Shown: positions 45,216 to 53,970, counted from the first letter of the stretch. The stretch: 64,000 nt of DNA from Flavobacterium johnsoniae UW101 (GCF_000016645.1 NC_009441.1:3782001-3846000); one strand, 5' to 3'. Notes: generated by a model not told the origin, from the sequence alone. A program made the numbers and translations.

Positions 45216-47234
45216 TTAATTATTAGCCAGCGATTTTAAAGCAATATATTTTTCAAGGCTTTTAAAATCATGTCCTTTTGCACGCATCGATTTAATATAA
45301 GCCGGAGTTGTACCAATTGCTTTTGCTCCCACAATTTCTTCGAGATCAAGATTATCAAACCCTAGACTTTTGTATTCTTTTACTAAATCTGGTGAAATAT
45401 TCTGAGATTTTAAAGCCATTAGATTTTCTGCTGAAATGTTTTTATAACCGGCATTTTGAAAACTTTTAACGTATTCTGGAGTTACATTTAATGATTTAAA
45501 ACCAATAAGATCACCGTTTGAAAGGTTATTATATCCTAATGCTTTAAAAGAATCAATAAATGCCTTATCAACGTTTAATGCTTTAAAAGCAATGATATCG
45601 TCATCGTCGTTGTCATCATTATTGTTTCTGTTGTTATTTTCAACGTTATCGCTTTTTTTACCTGAACTTCGGAAATCATTGATATATTTTCCGTCAATAC
45701 CCTGAGATTTTAAGGCAATAATATTACTTGGGCTAACATTTTTGTAACCTGAACTGCGAATTTCTTCAATAAAAGCTTTGTCTATTCCTAATGATTTAAA
45801 AGGAACAAGATTTTCTAAATCAATATCCGGAATAGCTTTTTTGATTGAAGTTATATAAGCTTCATTTACATCTAAAGCTGCAAGCGGAATAACCTGATTA
45901 TCTAAATTATTAAAGCCGTTTTTCTTAAGCATCTGCACATAAGAGACTTTGATATTAATTAAAAAGAACACCATTAGATCATTATCTTTTTTAATATCTA
46001 ATCCCTCTTTGTTCATAGCAGTGCTGTAATCTTTATTTGCAGTGAATTTATAAGTTCCCATTCCTTTATTGCCTTCAAATTTCCCGTTAAAATTCATAGT
46101 TCCGACTTCACGAGTCAAAGTAAAATCGCCTTGTTTATCTCTCGGAATACTGCTTAATTCACGTAATTGAAAAGTATGCGAAGAATTGCTATGTTCATCG
46201 CTTTTAAAGCTGATTTCAATAGAATCGCCTTTTATAACGGCAAACCAGTTTCCATCGGTTTTCATTTCATCTTCAACGATAACATTTTGTTTCGATTCGC
46301 CTTTTGAATTTAAAGGCTGGCTCTGCGCTGCCGGTTGATTAAAAAGGCAGGCAAAAAGCACCATTAGCGGCACAAGGAAAAAATATTTCCATGTGGTGTG
46401 CACATTTGATTTTTTTGAGTTCATCATGATGATTCGTTTTTTTAATAATGATTGATTATAGTTAGTTGTAAGACTCAAAGGAAATTGCGGCGCAGCTACT
46501 TTTAACAGACTAAACTGATAACTCTCTCTTTCAACCGTATCGTGCTGCAGCATTTGATCATCGGTTAAAAATTCAAGATTAGTTTCGAGTGCTTTTCGCC
46601 ACTGCCAGGCAAACGGATTAAACCATTGAAAAACCAAAACAACTTCTGCAAGCAGAAGATCTATGGTATGTTTCTGTTCAATATGGATTTTTTCGTGAAG
46701 CAGAATTTGGTTGTAGGTTTCCCATTCGTACTTTTCAGGATTGATAAAAATGTTATTACCAAAAGAACACGGCGCTTTATCGCCTGTTATTTCAACAATA
46801 CGAAATTTTCCATCCTGAATTACAGATCCTGAATAGGATTTAAAAAGCAATATAACGGCCTGCATTAAAAAATTAAGACCAAATATTACCACGCCAAACC
46901 AGTATAAATAAATTATACCCTGCAGTAAGACATCAACATTGATTACTTGTTTTGTCTCCTCAACAGGTACAGACTCAATAGATTTTTCTTTTGATGTTTG
47001 AGCAGCAGCAGTTCCTGTTGGAATTTTTGCAGCCTCAATAGACTGTTCTACTGCATTTTTTCTAAATGATAATTGCTGCGGTACCGGAATTAAAGGCAGT
47101 GTAAATGCCAATACCATACAAAAAAGCAGTACATATCTGTTCAAATGAAAAAAGGTTTCTTTTTGCAGCAGCAGTTTGTAAAACAAAAAACAAGCCGAAA
47201 GAATAAGCGCGGTGTATAAGATATATGGTATCAT
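45216..47234 (-). CDS. BlaR1-like M56 family metallopeptidase with C-terminal helical repeats
   Basis: A 672-residue membrane protein. The N-terminal 310 residues have three or four membrane segments and the zinc peptidase motif HEKIH (His180-His184) with the downstream acidic helix LEFLTDD, as in BlaR1/MecR1. In place of a penicillin-binding sensor it has a beta-domain (about 335-430) and then about nine repeats of some 24 residues (pattern KSLxxxxxYIxxxxxxGYxNxS), interrupted by an Asn/Asp-rich linker (NNNRNNNDDNDDDD). It overlaps the upstream BlaI gene by 4 bp (ATGA), so the two are coupled: the protease probably cleaves BlaI upon a signal sensed outside. The signal need not be a beta-lactam. 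Confidence 0.88.
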   Translation of the reverse strand: MIPYILYTALILSACFLFYKLLLQKETFFHLNRYVLLFCMVLAFTLPLIPVPQQLSFRKNAVEQSIEAAKIPTGTAAAQTSKEKSIESVPVEETKQVINVDVLLQGIIYLYWFGVVIFGLNFLMQAVILLFKSYSGSVIQDGKFRIVEITGDKAPCSFGNNIFINPEKYEWETYNQILLHEKIHIEQKHTIDLLLAEVVLVFQWFNPFAWQWRKALETNLEFLTDDQMLQHDTVERESYQFSLLKVAAPQFPLSLTTNYNQSLLKKRIIMMNSKKSNVHTTWKYFFLVPLMVLFACLFNQPAAQSQPLNSKGESKQNVIVEDEMKTDGNWFAVIKGDSIEISFKSDEHSNSSHTFQLRELSSIPRDKQGDFTLTREVGTMNFNGKFEGNKGMGTYKFTANKDYSTAMNKEGLDIKKDNDLMVFFLINIKVSYVQMLKKNGFNNLDNQVIPLAALDVNEAYITSIKKAIPDIDLENLVPFKSLGIDKAFIEEIRSSGYKNVSPSNIIALKSQGIDGKYINDFRSSGKKSDNVENNNRNNNDDNDDDDIIAFKALNVDKAFIDSFKALGYNNLSNGDLIGFKSLNVTPEYVKSFQNAGYKNISAENLMALKSQNISPDLVKEYKSLGFDNLDLEEIVGAKAIGTTPAYIKSMRAKGHDFKSLEKYIALKSLANN

Positions 47235-47593
47235 ATTTTTTCTTTTTTAATGATGCTCACGATTTCATCTAATTCCTTATCTGAAAGTTTTTGTTCTTTT
47301 GCAAAAAAAGCTAACATTCTCGGATATGAGTTATCAAAATATTGGCTGACAATATCTTTAAGGGCAAACTGCTGATACTCTTCTCTGCTGATTATTGGAA
47401 AAAAGCAATGCATATTTCCGGCAGTTTCAAAACTTAAGAAACCTTTTTCGGCGAGAATCTTTACTATAGTGGCTACACTATTGTAATGCGGTTTCGGATC
47501 TGGAAGCAGCGGGATTATATCTCGTATAAAAGCTTTATTTAAATCCCAAAATACCTGCATGATCTGTTCTTCTCGTTTGGCTAATTTTATCAT
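47231..47593 (-). CDS. BlaI/MecI/CopY family transcriptional repressor
   Basis: About 120 residues from the ATG at 47593 (MIKLAKREEQIMQVFWDLNK), a winged-helix repressor of the BlaI family with PHYNSVATIVKILAEKGFLS as the recognition region. A TTG codon 7 residues upstream is also in frame but less likely as start. These dimeric repressors block their own operon and are inactivated by a partner M56 protease, encoded here with a 4-bp overlap. Three palindromes of its likely operator type lie directly upstream (47619-47674). Confidence 0.9.
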   Translation of the reverse strand: MIKLAKREEQIMQVFWDLNKAFIRDIIPLLPDPKPHYNSVATIVKILAEKGFLSFETAGNMHCFFPIISREEYQQFALKDIVSQYFDNSYPRMLAFFAKEQKLSDKELDEIVSIIKKEKI

Positions 47594-47618
47594 AGTTGAA
47601 ATATTTTGATGCAAGATA

Positions 47619-47674
47619 CTACTAATTAATTAGTAGACAAACTAATTTGTTAGTTTTTTAACTAATAAGTTAGT
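47619..47674 (-). promoter_or_regulatory. Three-fold BlaI-type operator array
   Basis: ACTAA-N4-TTAGT occurs three times at 47621-47634, 47641-47654 and 47661-47674, starting exactly 20 bp apart, about two helical turns; the first is part of the perfect 18-bp palindrome CTACTAATTAATTAGTAG (47619-47636). This resembles BlaI/MecI operators, which are dyads containing ACTA/TAGT. It lies 26 bp before the blaI-like ATG and would allow cooperative repression of the blaI-M56 operon. Confidence 0.75.
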
Positions 47675-47856
47675 AATTCAATCGATACGAACACAAAAAA
47701 CCTGAACACAAACTCTTTTTAAAGCACTGATTTACTAAATTTTAACTTATAATTAAATACAAAACAGGAACACTCAAAAAGTATGATTTATAACCGGAGC
47801 ATCAAAAAGAATGGAACTTGAAACTATAAATAGAGTTTAAAAAAATGCTTTAAAAT

Positions 47857-47886
47857 TTGGAGTAAAGGTATTTTTGTATATTTTTG
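47857..47886 (+). promoter_or_regulatory. Bacteroidota-type promoter of the TetR gene
   Basis: TTG (47857-47859), 19-bp spacer, TATTTTTG (47879-47886), a full consensus match; its -7 element and start site overlap the operator at 47885-47900. Confidence 0.7.
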
Positions 47887-47900
47887 TACCAATCATTACA
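47885..47900 (+). promoter_or_regulatory. Putative TetR operator copy 1 (TGTACCAATCATTACA)
   Basis: A TGTA-N8-TACA dyad 16 bp before the TetR ATG. Copy 2 at 48515-48530 differs at two of 16 positions and precedes the SDR gene. Confidence 0.6.
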
Positions 47901-47916
47901 AAATAAAAAATCAACA

Positions 47917-48498
47917 ATGAGAGGAAGACCAACAATCTACGAAGACGCTGCTGTTGTAAAAAAAGCACAAGAAGTTTTTTGGCAGAAAGGATACAGCGCT
48001 ACTTCATTGAGCGATTTGCAAAAAGCCACCGGAGCCGGAGCCGGAAGTTTTTACAATACTTTTAAAGGCGGTAAAAAAGAGGTTTTTCAAAAAGCAATTG
48101 AAGAACGTCGATTGGCATTTGATGCTTTTAAAATTGAATTAAGTAAGAGCGAATCTCCCTTAGAACTAATCAAAGATTTTTTTAGAAGTATTGCTTCCGC
48201 GGAAGAAAATGAACATCTTAAAGGCTGTATTATTGCTAATACGGTTGTTGAAATGACTTTTATTGATGAAGCTTTGGAAGCCAATGCGGTTCAGATTTTA
48301 AAAGAAGTCGAACAAATGTTTACTCAGGCTATTAAAAACGAACAAATAAAAGGGAAGCTAAAAAACCAGGCAGATCCCGAAATACTGGGCAGATATTTAA
48401 TAACATTTTGGTGCGGACTTAATACACTTCGCCGAATGTATCTGGACAAAAACGTCCTAAAAAAACAAATCGAAATGCAATTAGCTGTTATCAGCTAA
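47917..48498 (+). CDS. TetR/AcrR family transcriptional regulator
   Basis: About 193 residues from the ATG at 47917 (MRGRPTIYEDAAVVKKAQEV); an upstream in-frame TTG is rejected because it would lie in the promoter/operator. The N-terminal HTH reads SLSDLQKATGAGAGSFYNTF, typical for TetR repressors with the RGRP opener; the C-terminal all-helical part would bind a small ligand. It probably represses itself and the following SDR gene, since both have the same 16-bp dyad before their start codons. Confidence 0.9.
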   Translation: MRGRPTIYEDAAVVKKAQEVFWQKGYSATSLSDLQKATGAGAGSFYNTFKGGKKEVFQKAIEERRLAFDAFKIELSKSESPLELIKDFFRSIASAEENEHLKGCIIANTVVEMTFIDEALEANAVQILKEVEQMFTQAIKNEQIKGKLKNQADPEILGRYLITFWCGLNTLRRMYLDKNVLKKQIEMQLAVIS

Positions 48499-48514
48499 TT
48501 TTTTTGACTATTTA

Positions 48515-48530
48515 TGTATCGATCATTACA
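48515..48530 (+). promoter_or_regulatory. Putative TetR operator copy 2 (TGTATCGATCATTACA)
   Basis: TGTA-N8-TACA dyad 19 bp before the SDR ATG, matching copy 1 in 14 of 16 positions and placed alike relative to the start codon. Confidence 0.6.
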
Positions 48531-48549
48531 AAAATTAAAATAATAAAAA

Positions 48550-49341
48550 ATGAATTTAAAATTAGAAGGAAAAAAAGCTTTCATCAGCGGTTCGACACAA
48601 GGAATTGGTTTTGCGATTGCAAAACAATTATTAAATGAAAAAGCCGAAGTTATTATTAACGGAAGAAATGAAGAAAAAACCAACCTGGCGGTTCAAAAAT
48701 TAAAAGATGAATTTCCAAATGCCGCAGTTTCAGGTATTGTGTGTGATTTTGGAAATAAAGCAGAAGTAACCGCATTATTAAACCAGCTAAACGATATTGA
48801 CATTTTAATAAACAACGTAGGTATTTTTGAATTAAAAGATTTTGAAACGATAGAAGACGAAGACTGGTACCGAATTTTTGAGATTAATGTAATGAGCAGT
48901 GTCAAACTTTCTAAGAAACTTTTACCGCAGATGCTTCAGAAAAAATCTGGAAGAATTATTTTCATCAGCAGTGAATCTGGTGTGAATATTCCCGGAAACA
49001 TGATTCATTACGGAATGACAAAAGCAGCTATGATGGCTGTTGGCAATGGTTTATCAAAACTAACTTTAGGAACCGAAGTTACTGTCAATACTATTTTAGG
49101 CGGTCCAACTTATTCTGATGGTGTTGCCTCAACAATCGAACATATTGCTTCTTTACAAAATATAGAAATCGAGCAAATGAAAAGTGCTATTATACAGCAG
49201 ACGAATCCGCATTCTTTATTACAGCGTTTTATCGATCCGGCAGAAATTGCTTCTTTGGCTGTTTATTTATCAAGCCCGCTTGCCATTGCAACAAACGGTT
49301 CATGTCTTAGAGCCGATGGAGGCGTTTTAAAAACGGTGTAA
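48550..49341 (+). CDS. SDR family oxidoreductase (TetR-controlled)
   Basis: A 263-residue classical SDR with GSTQGIG cofactor motif, NNVG, catalytic Ser in FISSESG and YxxxK as YGMTK, and a C-terminal SPLAIATNGSCLRADGGV typical of FabG-like enzymes. It reduces or oxidises a hydroxyl/keto substrate with NAD(P). It lies 51 bp after the TetR gene on the same strand with a shared operator motif, so it is the most likely target; such pairs often handle reactive carbonyls or xenobiotics. Confidence 0.9.
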   Translation: MNLKLEGKKAFISGSTQGIGFAIAKQLLNEKAEVIINGRNEEKTNLAVQKLKDEFPNAAVSGIVCDFGNKAEVTALLNQLNDIDILINNVGIFELKDFETIEDEDWYRIFEINVMSSVKLSKKLLPQMLQKKSGRIIFISSESGVNIPGNMIHYGMTKAAMMAVGNGLSKLTLGTEVTVNTILGGPTYSDGVASTIEHIASLQNIEIEQMKSAIIQQTNPHSLLQRFIDPAEIASLAVYLSSPLAIATNGSCLRADGGVLKTV

Positions 49342-49350
49342 CTTAAATCT

Positions 49351-49385
49351 AAAAATCCTGTTTAGTTAACCTAAACAGGATTAAA
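49351..49385 (-). terminator. Rho-independent terminator
   Basis: Perfect 12-bp stem AATCCTGTTTAG / CTAAACAGGATT; T-run on the minus strand side, ending the DUF2490 gene, and may also act for the SDR gene. Confidence 0.7.
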
Positions 49386-49424
49386 AGCCAACCCATTATA
49401 TAATATTTTATTTAAAACAGTATT

Positions 49425-50228
49425 CTAATCAGCACCGCCGTCAACGCTGTCAAAAGTTTCTCTTTCTTTTGGTCTGATGCTGTATTTTACAGAAACCATA
49501 GGCCCGTAATACACATCAAACTGGGTTCCGTTTGTGCGAAGCTGCATCTGCCCTATTATTCCAGCCAGAAAATGAACATTTGGCGTTATCCCAGCACTAT
49601 AATACACAGACAATCTAAAAATATCAAAATGTTCTTTCGCATAATCTTTAGAAGCAAATTTCAGCATCAGCTCCGTATAATATCCTAAATTGGGAGCCAG
49701 AAACAATGGTTTTTCTTTGGTTTGACGCAGATAATGGTTTACGCCGAATCTTGCTCTTATTCTTGGAATTGTTTGAGGAGTTCCGGTTCTGTCATCAAAA
49801 AATTTAGTTTCAAAACGAACCTGCTCAAAAATAGATCCTTTGGGCATTTCCTGAGAAAAAGTTCCCATTACAATAAGTCTGTTTTCGAGAGTTTCGTAGT
49901 TTCCGGCTTCTTCTACAGCATATTTTTGATTGTGCGCATAACCCAGCCATAATTTGATATTTTTAAATCCGGAATATATCAGCCACGGTCTTACTACTAC
50001 TCTTTGTGTATATTCAAACGGATTTCCATTTGTGTAAGCACCTTGTGTAACCAACTGTACATCGGCCTGTCCGCTTAAATGCCATTTGTCATAAATAGGA
50101 AACGCAACATCGATTTCTTCAATAGAGGCCGGTATAAAACCTATTGAATAAGGCGCGTCCTGAGCTTTTAAAATTTGCAAAGCCAAGACACAAAACAGTA
50201 TAATACAACCTTTTTTAATCGTGCTCAT
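49425..50228 (-). CDS. DUF2490-like outer-membrane beta-barrel protein
   Basis: About 267 residues from the ATG starting MSTIKKGCIILFCVLALQ (an ATG six codons earlier is also possible). After the signal peptide come alternating amphipathic beta-strands (RVVVRPWLIYSGFKNIKLWLGYAHN, EQVRFETKFFDD, RIRARFGVNHYLRQ), matching the small outer-membrane barrels annotated DUF2490 in Bacteroidota. Function unknown; probably a passive barrel or sensor. Confidence 0.65.
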   Translation of the reverse strand: MSTIKKGCIILFCVLALQILKAQDAPYSIGFIPASIEEIDVAFPIYDKWHLSGQADVQLVTQGAYTNGNPFEYTQRVVVRPWLIYSGFKNIKLWLGYAHNQKYAVEEAGNYETLENRLIVMGTFSQEMPKGSIFEQVRFETKFFDDRTGTPQTIPRIRARFGVNHYLRQTKEKPLFLAPNLGYYTELMLKFASKDYAKEHFDIFRLSVYYSAGITPNVHFLAGIIGQMQLRTNGTQFDVYYGPMVSVKYSIRPKERETFDSVDGGAD

Positions 50229-50277
50229 AAATTTCGATTTACACATCTAAAAAGAAAAATTCCTGATAGAAGTGTAA

Positions 50278-50285
50278 CAAAGATA
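50278..50285 (-). promoter_or_regulatory. -7 element (TATCTTTG on minus strand)
   Basis: CAAAGATA on the plus strand, 50 bp upstream of the DUF2490 ATG; no clear -33 partner. Confidence 0.35.
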
Positions 50286-50370
50286 AAAGCTGCAGATAGT
50301 ATGTATTGAAATTTACAGGTTGCAGATTATAACATGAAACAAAGTTTTCGATGTAATTAATATTTCCCAG

Positions 50371-50838
50371 TCAGTTTTCGCTGGTATCTTTAGTTTTCTT
50401 TTTGTAGGTCAGTTTGTCGATCTCCTTAAGAAATTCAGAATCGAATTCAGAATAAGCACGCAAAGTATATTTTTCGTCTCTCTTTTGCATTACCAGACGT
50501 ATTTTCTGCACCATTAACCAAATAGGTTCGTAGCGTTTGTGACCTAATAAATACTGAATCTGCAATATGGAAAATTTTCTTTTAGAAAGCGTCATCAATT
50601 CAATACAGATCATCCAGTATTTTATAGGCAGATTTGAATTTTCCATCACGGTTCCCGACCGCAGACTCATTCTGCTGCCGCATTTTTTGCATTGAAATTT
50701 TAAATCAACTCTTCGAAACGAATGCTGATTATGTGAGCATTTCCTGCAAGACAAACCATTTTGCAGCCGTTTGTCTCTTAATTCTTCAATGCAGGTTTCT
50801 TCGTCGTGGTATTTTTCGAAGTACTTCCGTAATTCCAT
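50371..50838 (-). CDS. IS1595-type zinc-ribbon/HTH protein lacking the transposase catalytic domain
   Basis: A 155-residue protein equal to the N-terminal part of IS1595/ISXO2-type transposases: a zinc ribbon (CRKC at 31-34, QCKKCGS at 49-55), the SGTVMENSNLPIKYW segment and the helix region RYEPIWLMVQKIRLVM. Normal transposases then continue with a DDE domain of about 150 more residues starting near a VDE-type motif; here the frame ends with a short Lys-rich tail (TYKKKTKDTSEN). No terminal inverted repeats or remaining transposase fragment are seen nearby. It could be a domesticated DNA-binding protein rather than a broken element. Confidence 0.7.
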   Translation of the reverse strand: MELRKYFEKYHDEETCIEELRDKRLQNGLSCRKCSHNQHSFRRVDLKFQCKKCGSRMSLRSGTVMENSNLPIKYWMICIELMTLSKRKFSILQIQYLLGHKRYEPIWLMVQKIRLVMQKRDEKYTLRAYSEFDSEFLKEIDKLTYKKKTKDTSEN

Positions 50839-50956
50839 TTACTAAATTTGTTTACGGACTAAATATAAATCAATCTTCGCAGACAAAAAATGGTATAAAA
50901 TAAAAAAGAGGAAATTCAAAATAGAAAATCCTCTTTTAAAATTATAAATTAGGCAA

Positions 50957-51334
50957 TTACAGTTTTTGGGTAATCTCTTTTTTGTATTTATTCAAAATCG
51001 ATTTTGTCATTCCAAGATTTGCTTTTGTAGAATCTACAGCCAGGTAGATAAAATAATCACCATTGTCTGAAACGTCAAGAATATGAATTTGAGATGTAAG
51101 CGTAATCATGATATTATCAATAGCCTGATCGGTTATTTTTAAAGCCTTAATAGCATTCATTTTTGCCTTAACTACTTCAAGGTTATAAGCCGAAGCTAGT
51201 TCCGGATCAAAATCACTTACAGTTGAAAGTGAAAAATACGACATTCCGCTTTGAATTTCTGCTACAGAAACTGCGATGAAACCTGGAATATTTTTTTTAA
51301 GGTCTTCTCCAAATTGTTTTAAAAAATCAGACAT
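50957..51334 (-). CDS. Roadblock/LC7-like protein
   Basis: A 125-residue cytoplasmic protein. The pattern GFIAVSVAEIQSGMSYFSLS, then a helix, then ITLTSQIHILDVSDNGDYFIYLAV and NLGMTKSILNKYKKEI follows the roadblock/LC7 fold, small dimeric domains that in bacteria regulate Ras-like GTPases such as MglA or act as scaffolds. No GTPase is adjacent. Single gene with a -7-like promoter element at 51388-51395. Confidence 0.6.
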   Translation of the reverse strand: MSDFLKQFGEDLKKNIPGFIAVSVAEIQSGMSYFSLSTVSDFDPELASAYNLEVVKAKMNAIKALKITDQAIDNIMITLTSQIHILDVSDNGDYFIYLAVDSTKANLGMTKSILNKYKKEITQKL

Positions 51335-51387
51335 ATGTTTTTAGTTTTATTTAGGGTTCTAGAATCCTTTTTCTCTTGGATTTTACA

Positions 51388-51395
51388 CAAAATTA
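51388..51395 (-). promoter_or_regulatory. -7 element (TAATTTTG on minus strand)
   Basis: CAAAATTA on the plus strand, 54 bp before the roadblock-like start; -33 element not evident. Confidence 0.35.
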
Positions 51396-51571
51396 TAGAT
51401 CTCATTTTATTTAATTATCCGCAATGTGTACCTAAATTTATTTTTTTTCAGTAATTAACTATTCCTAAAAAATCAGATTAATTATTTGGGTCAAATCAGG
51501 AAAACCGGCATTTTTTTGAAGAATAAAGTACGATTTTGATAAATGTCAATGTTTATAAAATTCATTTGGAA

Positions 51572-51579
51572 TAATTTTG
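51572..51579 (+). promoter_or_regulatory. -7 element (TAATTTTG)
   Basis: Exact TAnnTTTG match 25 bp before the Crp/Fnr gene ATG at 51605. Confidence 0.45.
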
Positions 51580-51604
51580 CAATTAAAAAAAGTAAATTGA
51601 GGAA

Positions 51605-52174
51605 ATGAAAGAGATACTTGCAGCACTAATCCAAAAGAAAACCACGATAAAAGAAGAACAGCTCAACGAAATTCTCGCCTGTTTTAAACCTGTCAGCGTT
51701 ACAAAAAATGAATTATTATTAGAAAAAGATGAAACGGCAGAACGTATATTCTTTATCAATAAAGGCTGTCTGCGTTTATACTACAGTAACAGCGACCATA
51801 GTATTTCGACCCGATTTATGGCTTTTGAAAATACATTTCTGACTTCAATAGTCAGTTTTATTTCCAGAGAACCTTCGCCTGAGTATATTGAAGCCGTAGA
51901 AAACTCCGAATTATTGGTTATTTCCTATCATGATTTTTTTCATCTTAGAAAAACAATACCGGAATGGGATAAAATGTATATCTATATTCTTGAATACGGT
52001 TTAACGGTAATAACCTCTAAACTCAGCAGTTTACTAACTCAAAATGCTGCAGAACGCTACCGTAATCTTCTTAAAAACAATCCAGAACTTATACAGCGAT
52101 TATCAAATGTAAATCTGGCTGCTTATCTTAATATTTCTCCGGAAACATTAAGCCGTATAAAGTCGCAGATTTAA
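51605..52174 (+). CDS. Crp/Fnr family transcriptional regulator
   Basis: A 189-residue regulator of the same short Bacteroidota type as the gene at 24077: a cNMP-binding-like roll ([32 protein letters not shown]) and a C-terminal HTH ([19 protein letters not shown]). No FNR-type cysteines. It is 46 bp upstream of an ilvD gene on the same strand and may be co-transcribed with it. Confidence 0.85.
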   Translation: MKEILAALIQKKTTIKEEQLNEILACFKPVSVTKNELLLEKDETAERIFFINKGCLRLYYSNSDHSISTRFMAFENTFLTSIVSFISREPSPEYIEAVENSELLVISYHDFFHLRKTIPEWDKMYIYILEYGLTVITSKLSSLLTQNAAERYRNLLKNNPELIQRLSNVNLAAYLNISPETLSRIKSQI

Positions 52175-52220
52175 CTTTTTATACTTCGGCACACCAATTC
52201 AAAAAACAAAAAAACATATA

Positions 52221-53909
52221 ATGAGAAGCGATGAAGTAAAAAAAGGAGTTCAAAGAACCCCTCACAGATCCTTATTGAGAGCAACAGGATTAAAAAATGA
52301 AGATTTTGGAAAACCATTTATCGGCGTTGCCAATTCATTTATTGAAATTATTCCGGGGCATTTTTTCCTAAATAAAGTATCTGAAATTATTAAGGAAGAA
52401 ATCAGGGCAAACGGCTGTGTTCCTTTTGAGTTCAATACAATTGGAATCGACGACGGAATTGCAATGGGCCACGACGGAATGCTGTACTCACTGCCAAGCC
52501 GTGAAATTATCGCCAACTCTATCGAAAGCGTTATGAATGCACATAAACTCGACGCTATGATTGCCATTCCTAACTGCGACAAAATCGTTCCGGGAATGAT
52601 TATGGGCGCTCTGCGGGTTGATGTTCCAACTATTTTTGTAAGCGGCGGGCCAATGTCGAAAGGATATACAAAAAATGGTACTCCAATTGATCTGGCTACA
52701 GCTTTTGAAGCCGTTGGAAAACACGAAGCAGGAAGCATTACAGATGAAGAATTATACGATATTGAATGCAATGCCTGCCCTAGCGGCGGAAGCTGTTCTG
52801 GAATGTTTACAGCAAATTCTATGAATACTTTAATGGAAGCCATGGGAATTGCACTGCCCGGCAACGGAACTATTTTGGCTCAAACTCCGGAAAGAGAACA
52901 ATTATACCGCAAGGCAGCACGAAGAATTTGTGCCATTGCAAAAGACCAGCACGATATTGAAAAGTTTAAACTAAAGAACATTCTAAACGAAAATGCGGTA
53001 CGAAATGCTTTTGCGGTTGATATGGCTATGGGCGGCAGCAGCAACACTGTTCTGCATATGCTAGCCATTGCGAATGAAGCCAATGTAGATTTTAAACTAA
53101 AAGACATTAATACCATTTCCGGCAATGTATCGCATATTGCTAAAATATCGCCAAGTTTAAGCACCGTTCACATGGAAGACATAAACAGAGCCGGAGGCGT
53201 TAATGCGGTTATGAAAGAAATGAACAAAAGAGGTTCTGGTGTTTTAATTGATAATCTGACTATAAGCGGCGAAACTTTACTGGAAAAAATTGATAATGCA
53301 GAAATTAAAGACACGACGATTATTCATACCATTGATAATCCGTACAGCAGTGTGGGCGGACTTGCTGTTTTATATGGAAATCTTGCCGAAGAAGGCGCTG
53401 TAATTAAAACGGCAGGACTTACAGGCGCAAGAGTTTTTACAGGAAAAGCGGTTTGTTTTGACGGTCAGGCCGAAGCCATTGCCGGAATCATGATGGGAAA
53501 AGTAAAAGCCGGAAATGTAGTTGTTATTCGATACGAAGGTCCAAAAGGCGGTCCCGGAATGCAGGAAATGCTGGCTCCAACGAGTTTAATTATGGGTATG
53601 GGACTAGGAAGTTCTGTAGCTTTAATTACAGACGGAAGGTTCAGCGGTGCTACAAGAGGCGCTTCTATTGGACATGTTTCTCCCGAAGCTGCAGAAGGCG
53701 GTATGATTGGCCTGCTTAAAGACGGCGATGAAATTCATATTGATGTCGATCAGTATATCTTGTCGGTTAACTTATCTGATGAAGAAATTAAAACCAGAAA
53801 AGCCGCTTTTCAACCCATAAAAAAAGTATTAAACTCAAAATGGCTTGGGCAGTACAGAGCTTTAGTTACCAATGCAAGTAATGGCGCCATTTTAAAAACT
53901 GATTTATAA
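52221..53909 (+). CDS. ilvD: Dihydroxy-acid dehydratase, archaeal/PGH-type
   Basis: A 562-residue member of the IlvD/Edd family. NCDKIVPGM (Cys119) and [14 protein letters not shown] (Cys192) are iron-sulphur ligand motifs. Where most bacterial IlvD have a first Cys (PCN motif), this one reads IIPGH (residues 43-47), like the Methanocaldococcus-type enzyme whose start RSDxVKKGVxRTPxRxLL it shares. IlvD dehydrates 2,3-dihydroxy-acids in valine/isoleucine synthesis; relatives act on sugar acids. It stands outside any ilv/leu cluster, so it may be a second paralogue with another substrate. Its last 12 codons recur in diverged form at 59746-59781. Confidence 0.88.
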   Translation: MRSDEVKKGVQRTPHRSLLRATGLKNEDFGKPFIGVANSFIEIIPGHFFLNKVSEIIKEEIRANGCVPFEFNTIGIDDGIAMGHDGMLYSLPSREIIANSIESVMNAHKLDAMIAIPNCDKIVPGMIMGALRVDVPTIFVSGGPMSKGYTKNGTPIDLATAFEAVGKHEAGSITDEELYDIECNACPSGGSCSGMFTANSMNTLMEAMGIALPGNGTILAQTPEREQLYRKAARRICAIAKDQHDIEKFKLKNILNENAVRNAFAVDMAMGGSSNTVLHMLAIANEANVDFKLKDINTISGNVSHIAKISPSLSTVHMEDINRAGGVNAVMKEMNKRGSGVLIDNLTISGETLLEKIDNAEIKDTTIIHTIDNPYSSVGGLAVLYGNLAEEGAVIKTAGLTGARVFTGKAVCFDGQAEAIAGIMMGKVKAGNVVVIRYEGPKGGPGMQEMLAPTSLIMGMGLGSSVALITDGRFSGATRGASIGHVSPEAAEGGMIGLLKDGDEIHIDVDQYILSVNLSDEEIKTRKAAFQPIKKVLNSKWLGQYRALVTNASNGAILKTDL

Positions 53910-53932
53910 GATTTTAAATACTATTGAAAACC

Positions 53933-53970
53933 GAAAACTTCTCGTTTCTTATGGGAAGTTTTTTTATTTT
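53933..53970 (+). terminator. Likely terminator after ilvD
   Basis: AACTTCTC / GGGAAGTT-type imperfect stem followed by TTTTTTT; a diverged version lies after the ilvD-like remnant at 59797-59833. Confidence 0.6.

Larger units (their letters stand above)
47594..47916. other. Divergent intergenic region with two regulatory sites, 323 bp
   Basis: Holds the triple BlaI-type operator on the left, the TetR promoter and operator on the right, and about 180 bp of AT-rich sequence between with nothing further recognised. Confidence 0.6.

Noticed and set aside
47619..47674. The regularly spaced 14-bp repeats as a possible CRISPR array
   Set aside because: Units are short palindromes with 6-bp spacers and directly precede a BlaI gene; this is an operator array.
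50371..50838. A complete insertion sequence at the zinc-ribbon protein
   Set aside because: No catalytic domain, terminal inverted repeats or target-site duplications are visible around it.
52262..52864. A 200-residue minus-strand frame inside ilvD
   Set aside because: IlvD coding is beyond doubt here; the opposite frame is open only because of codon bias.
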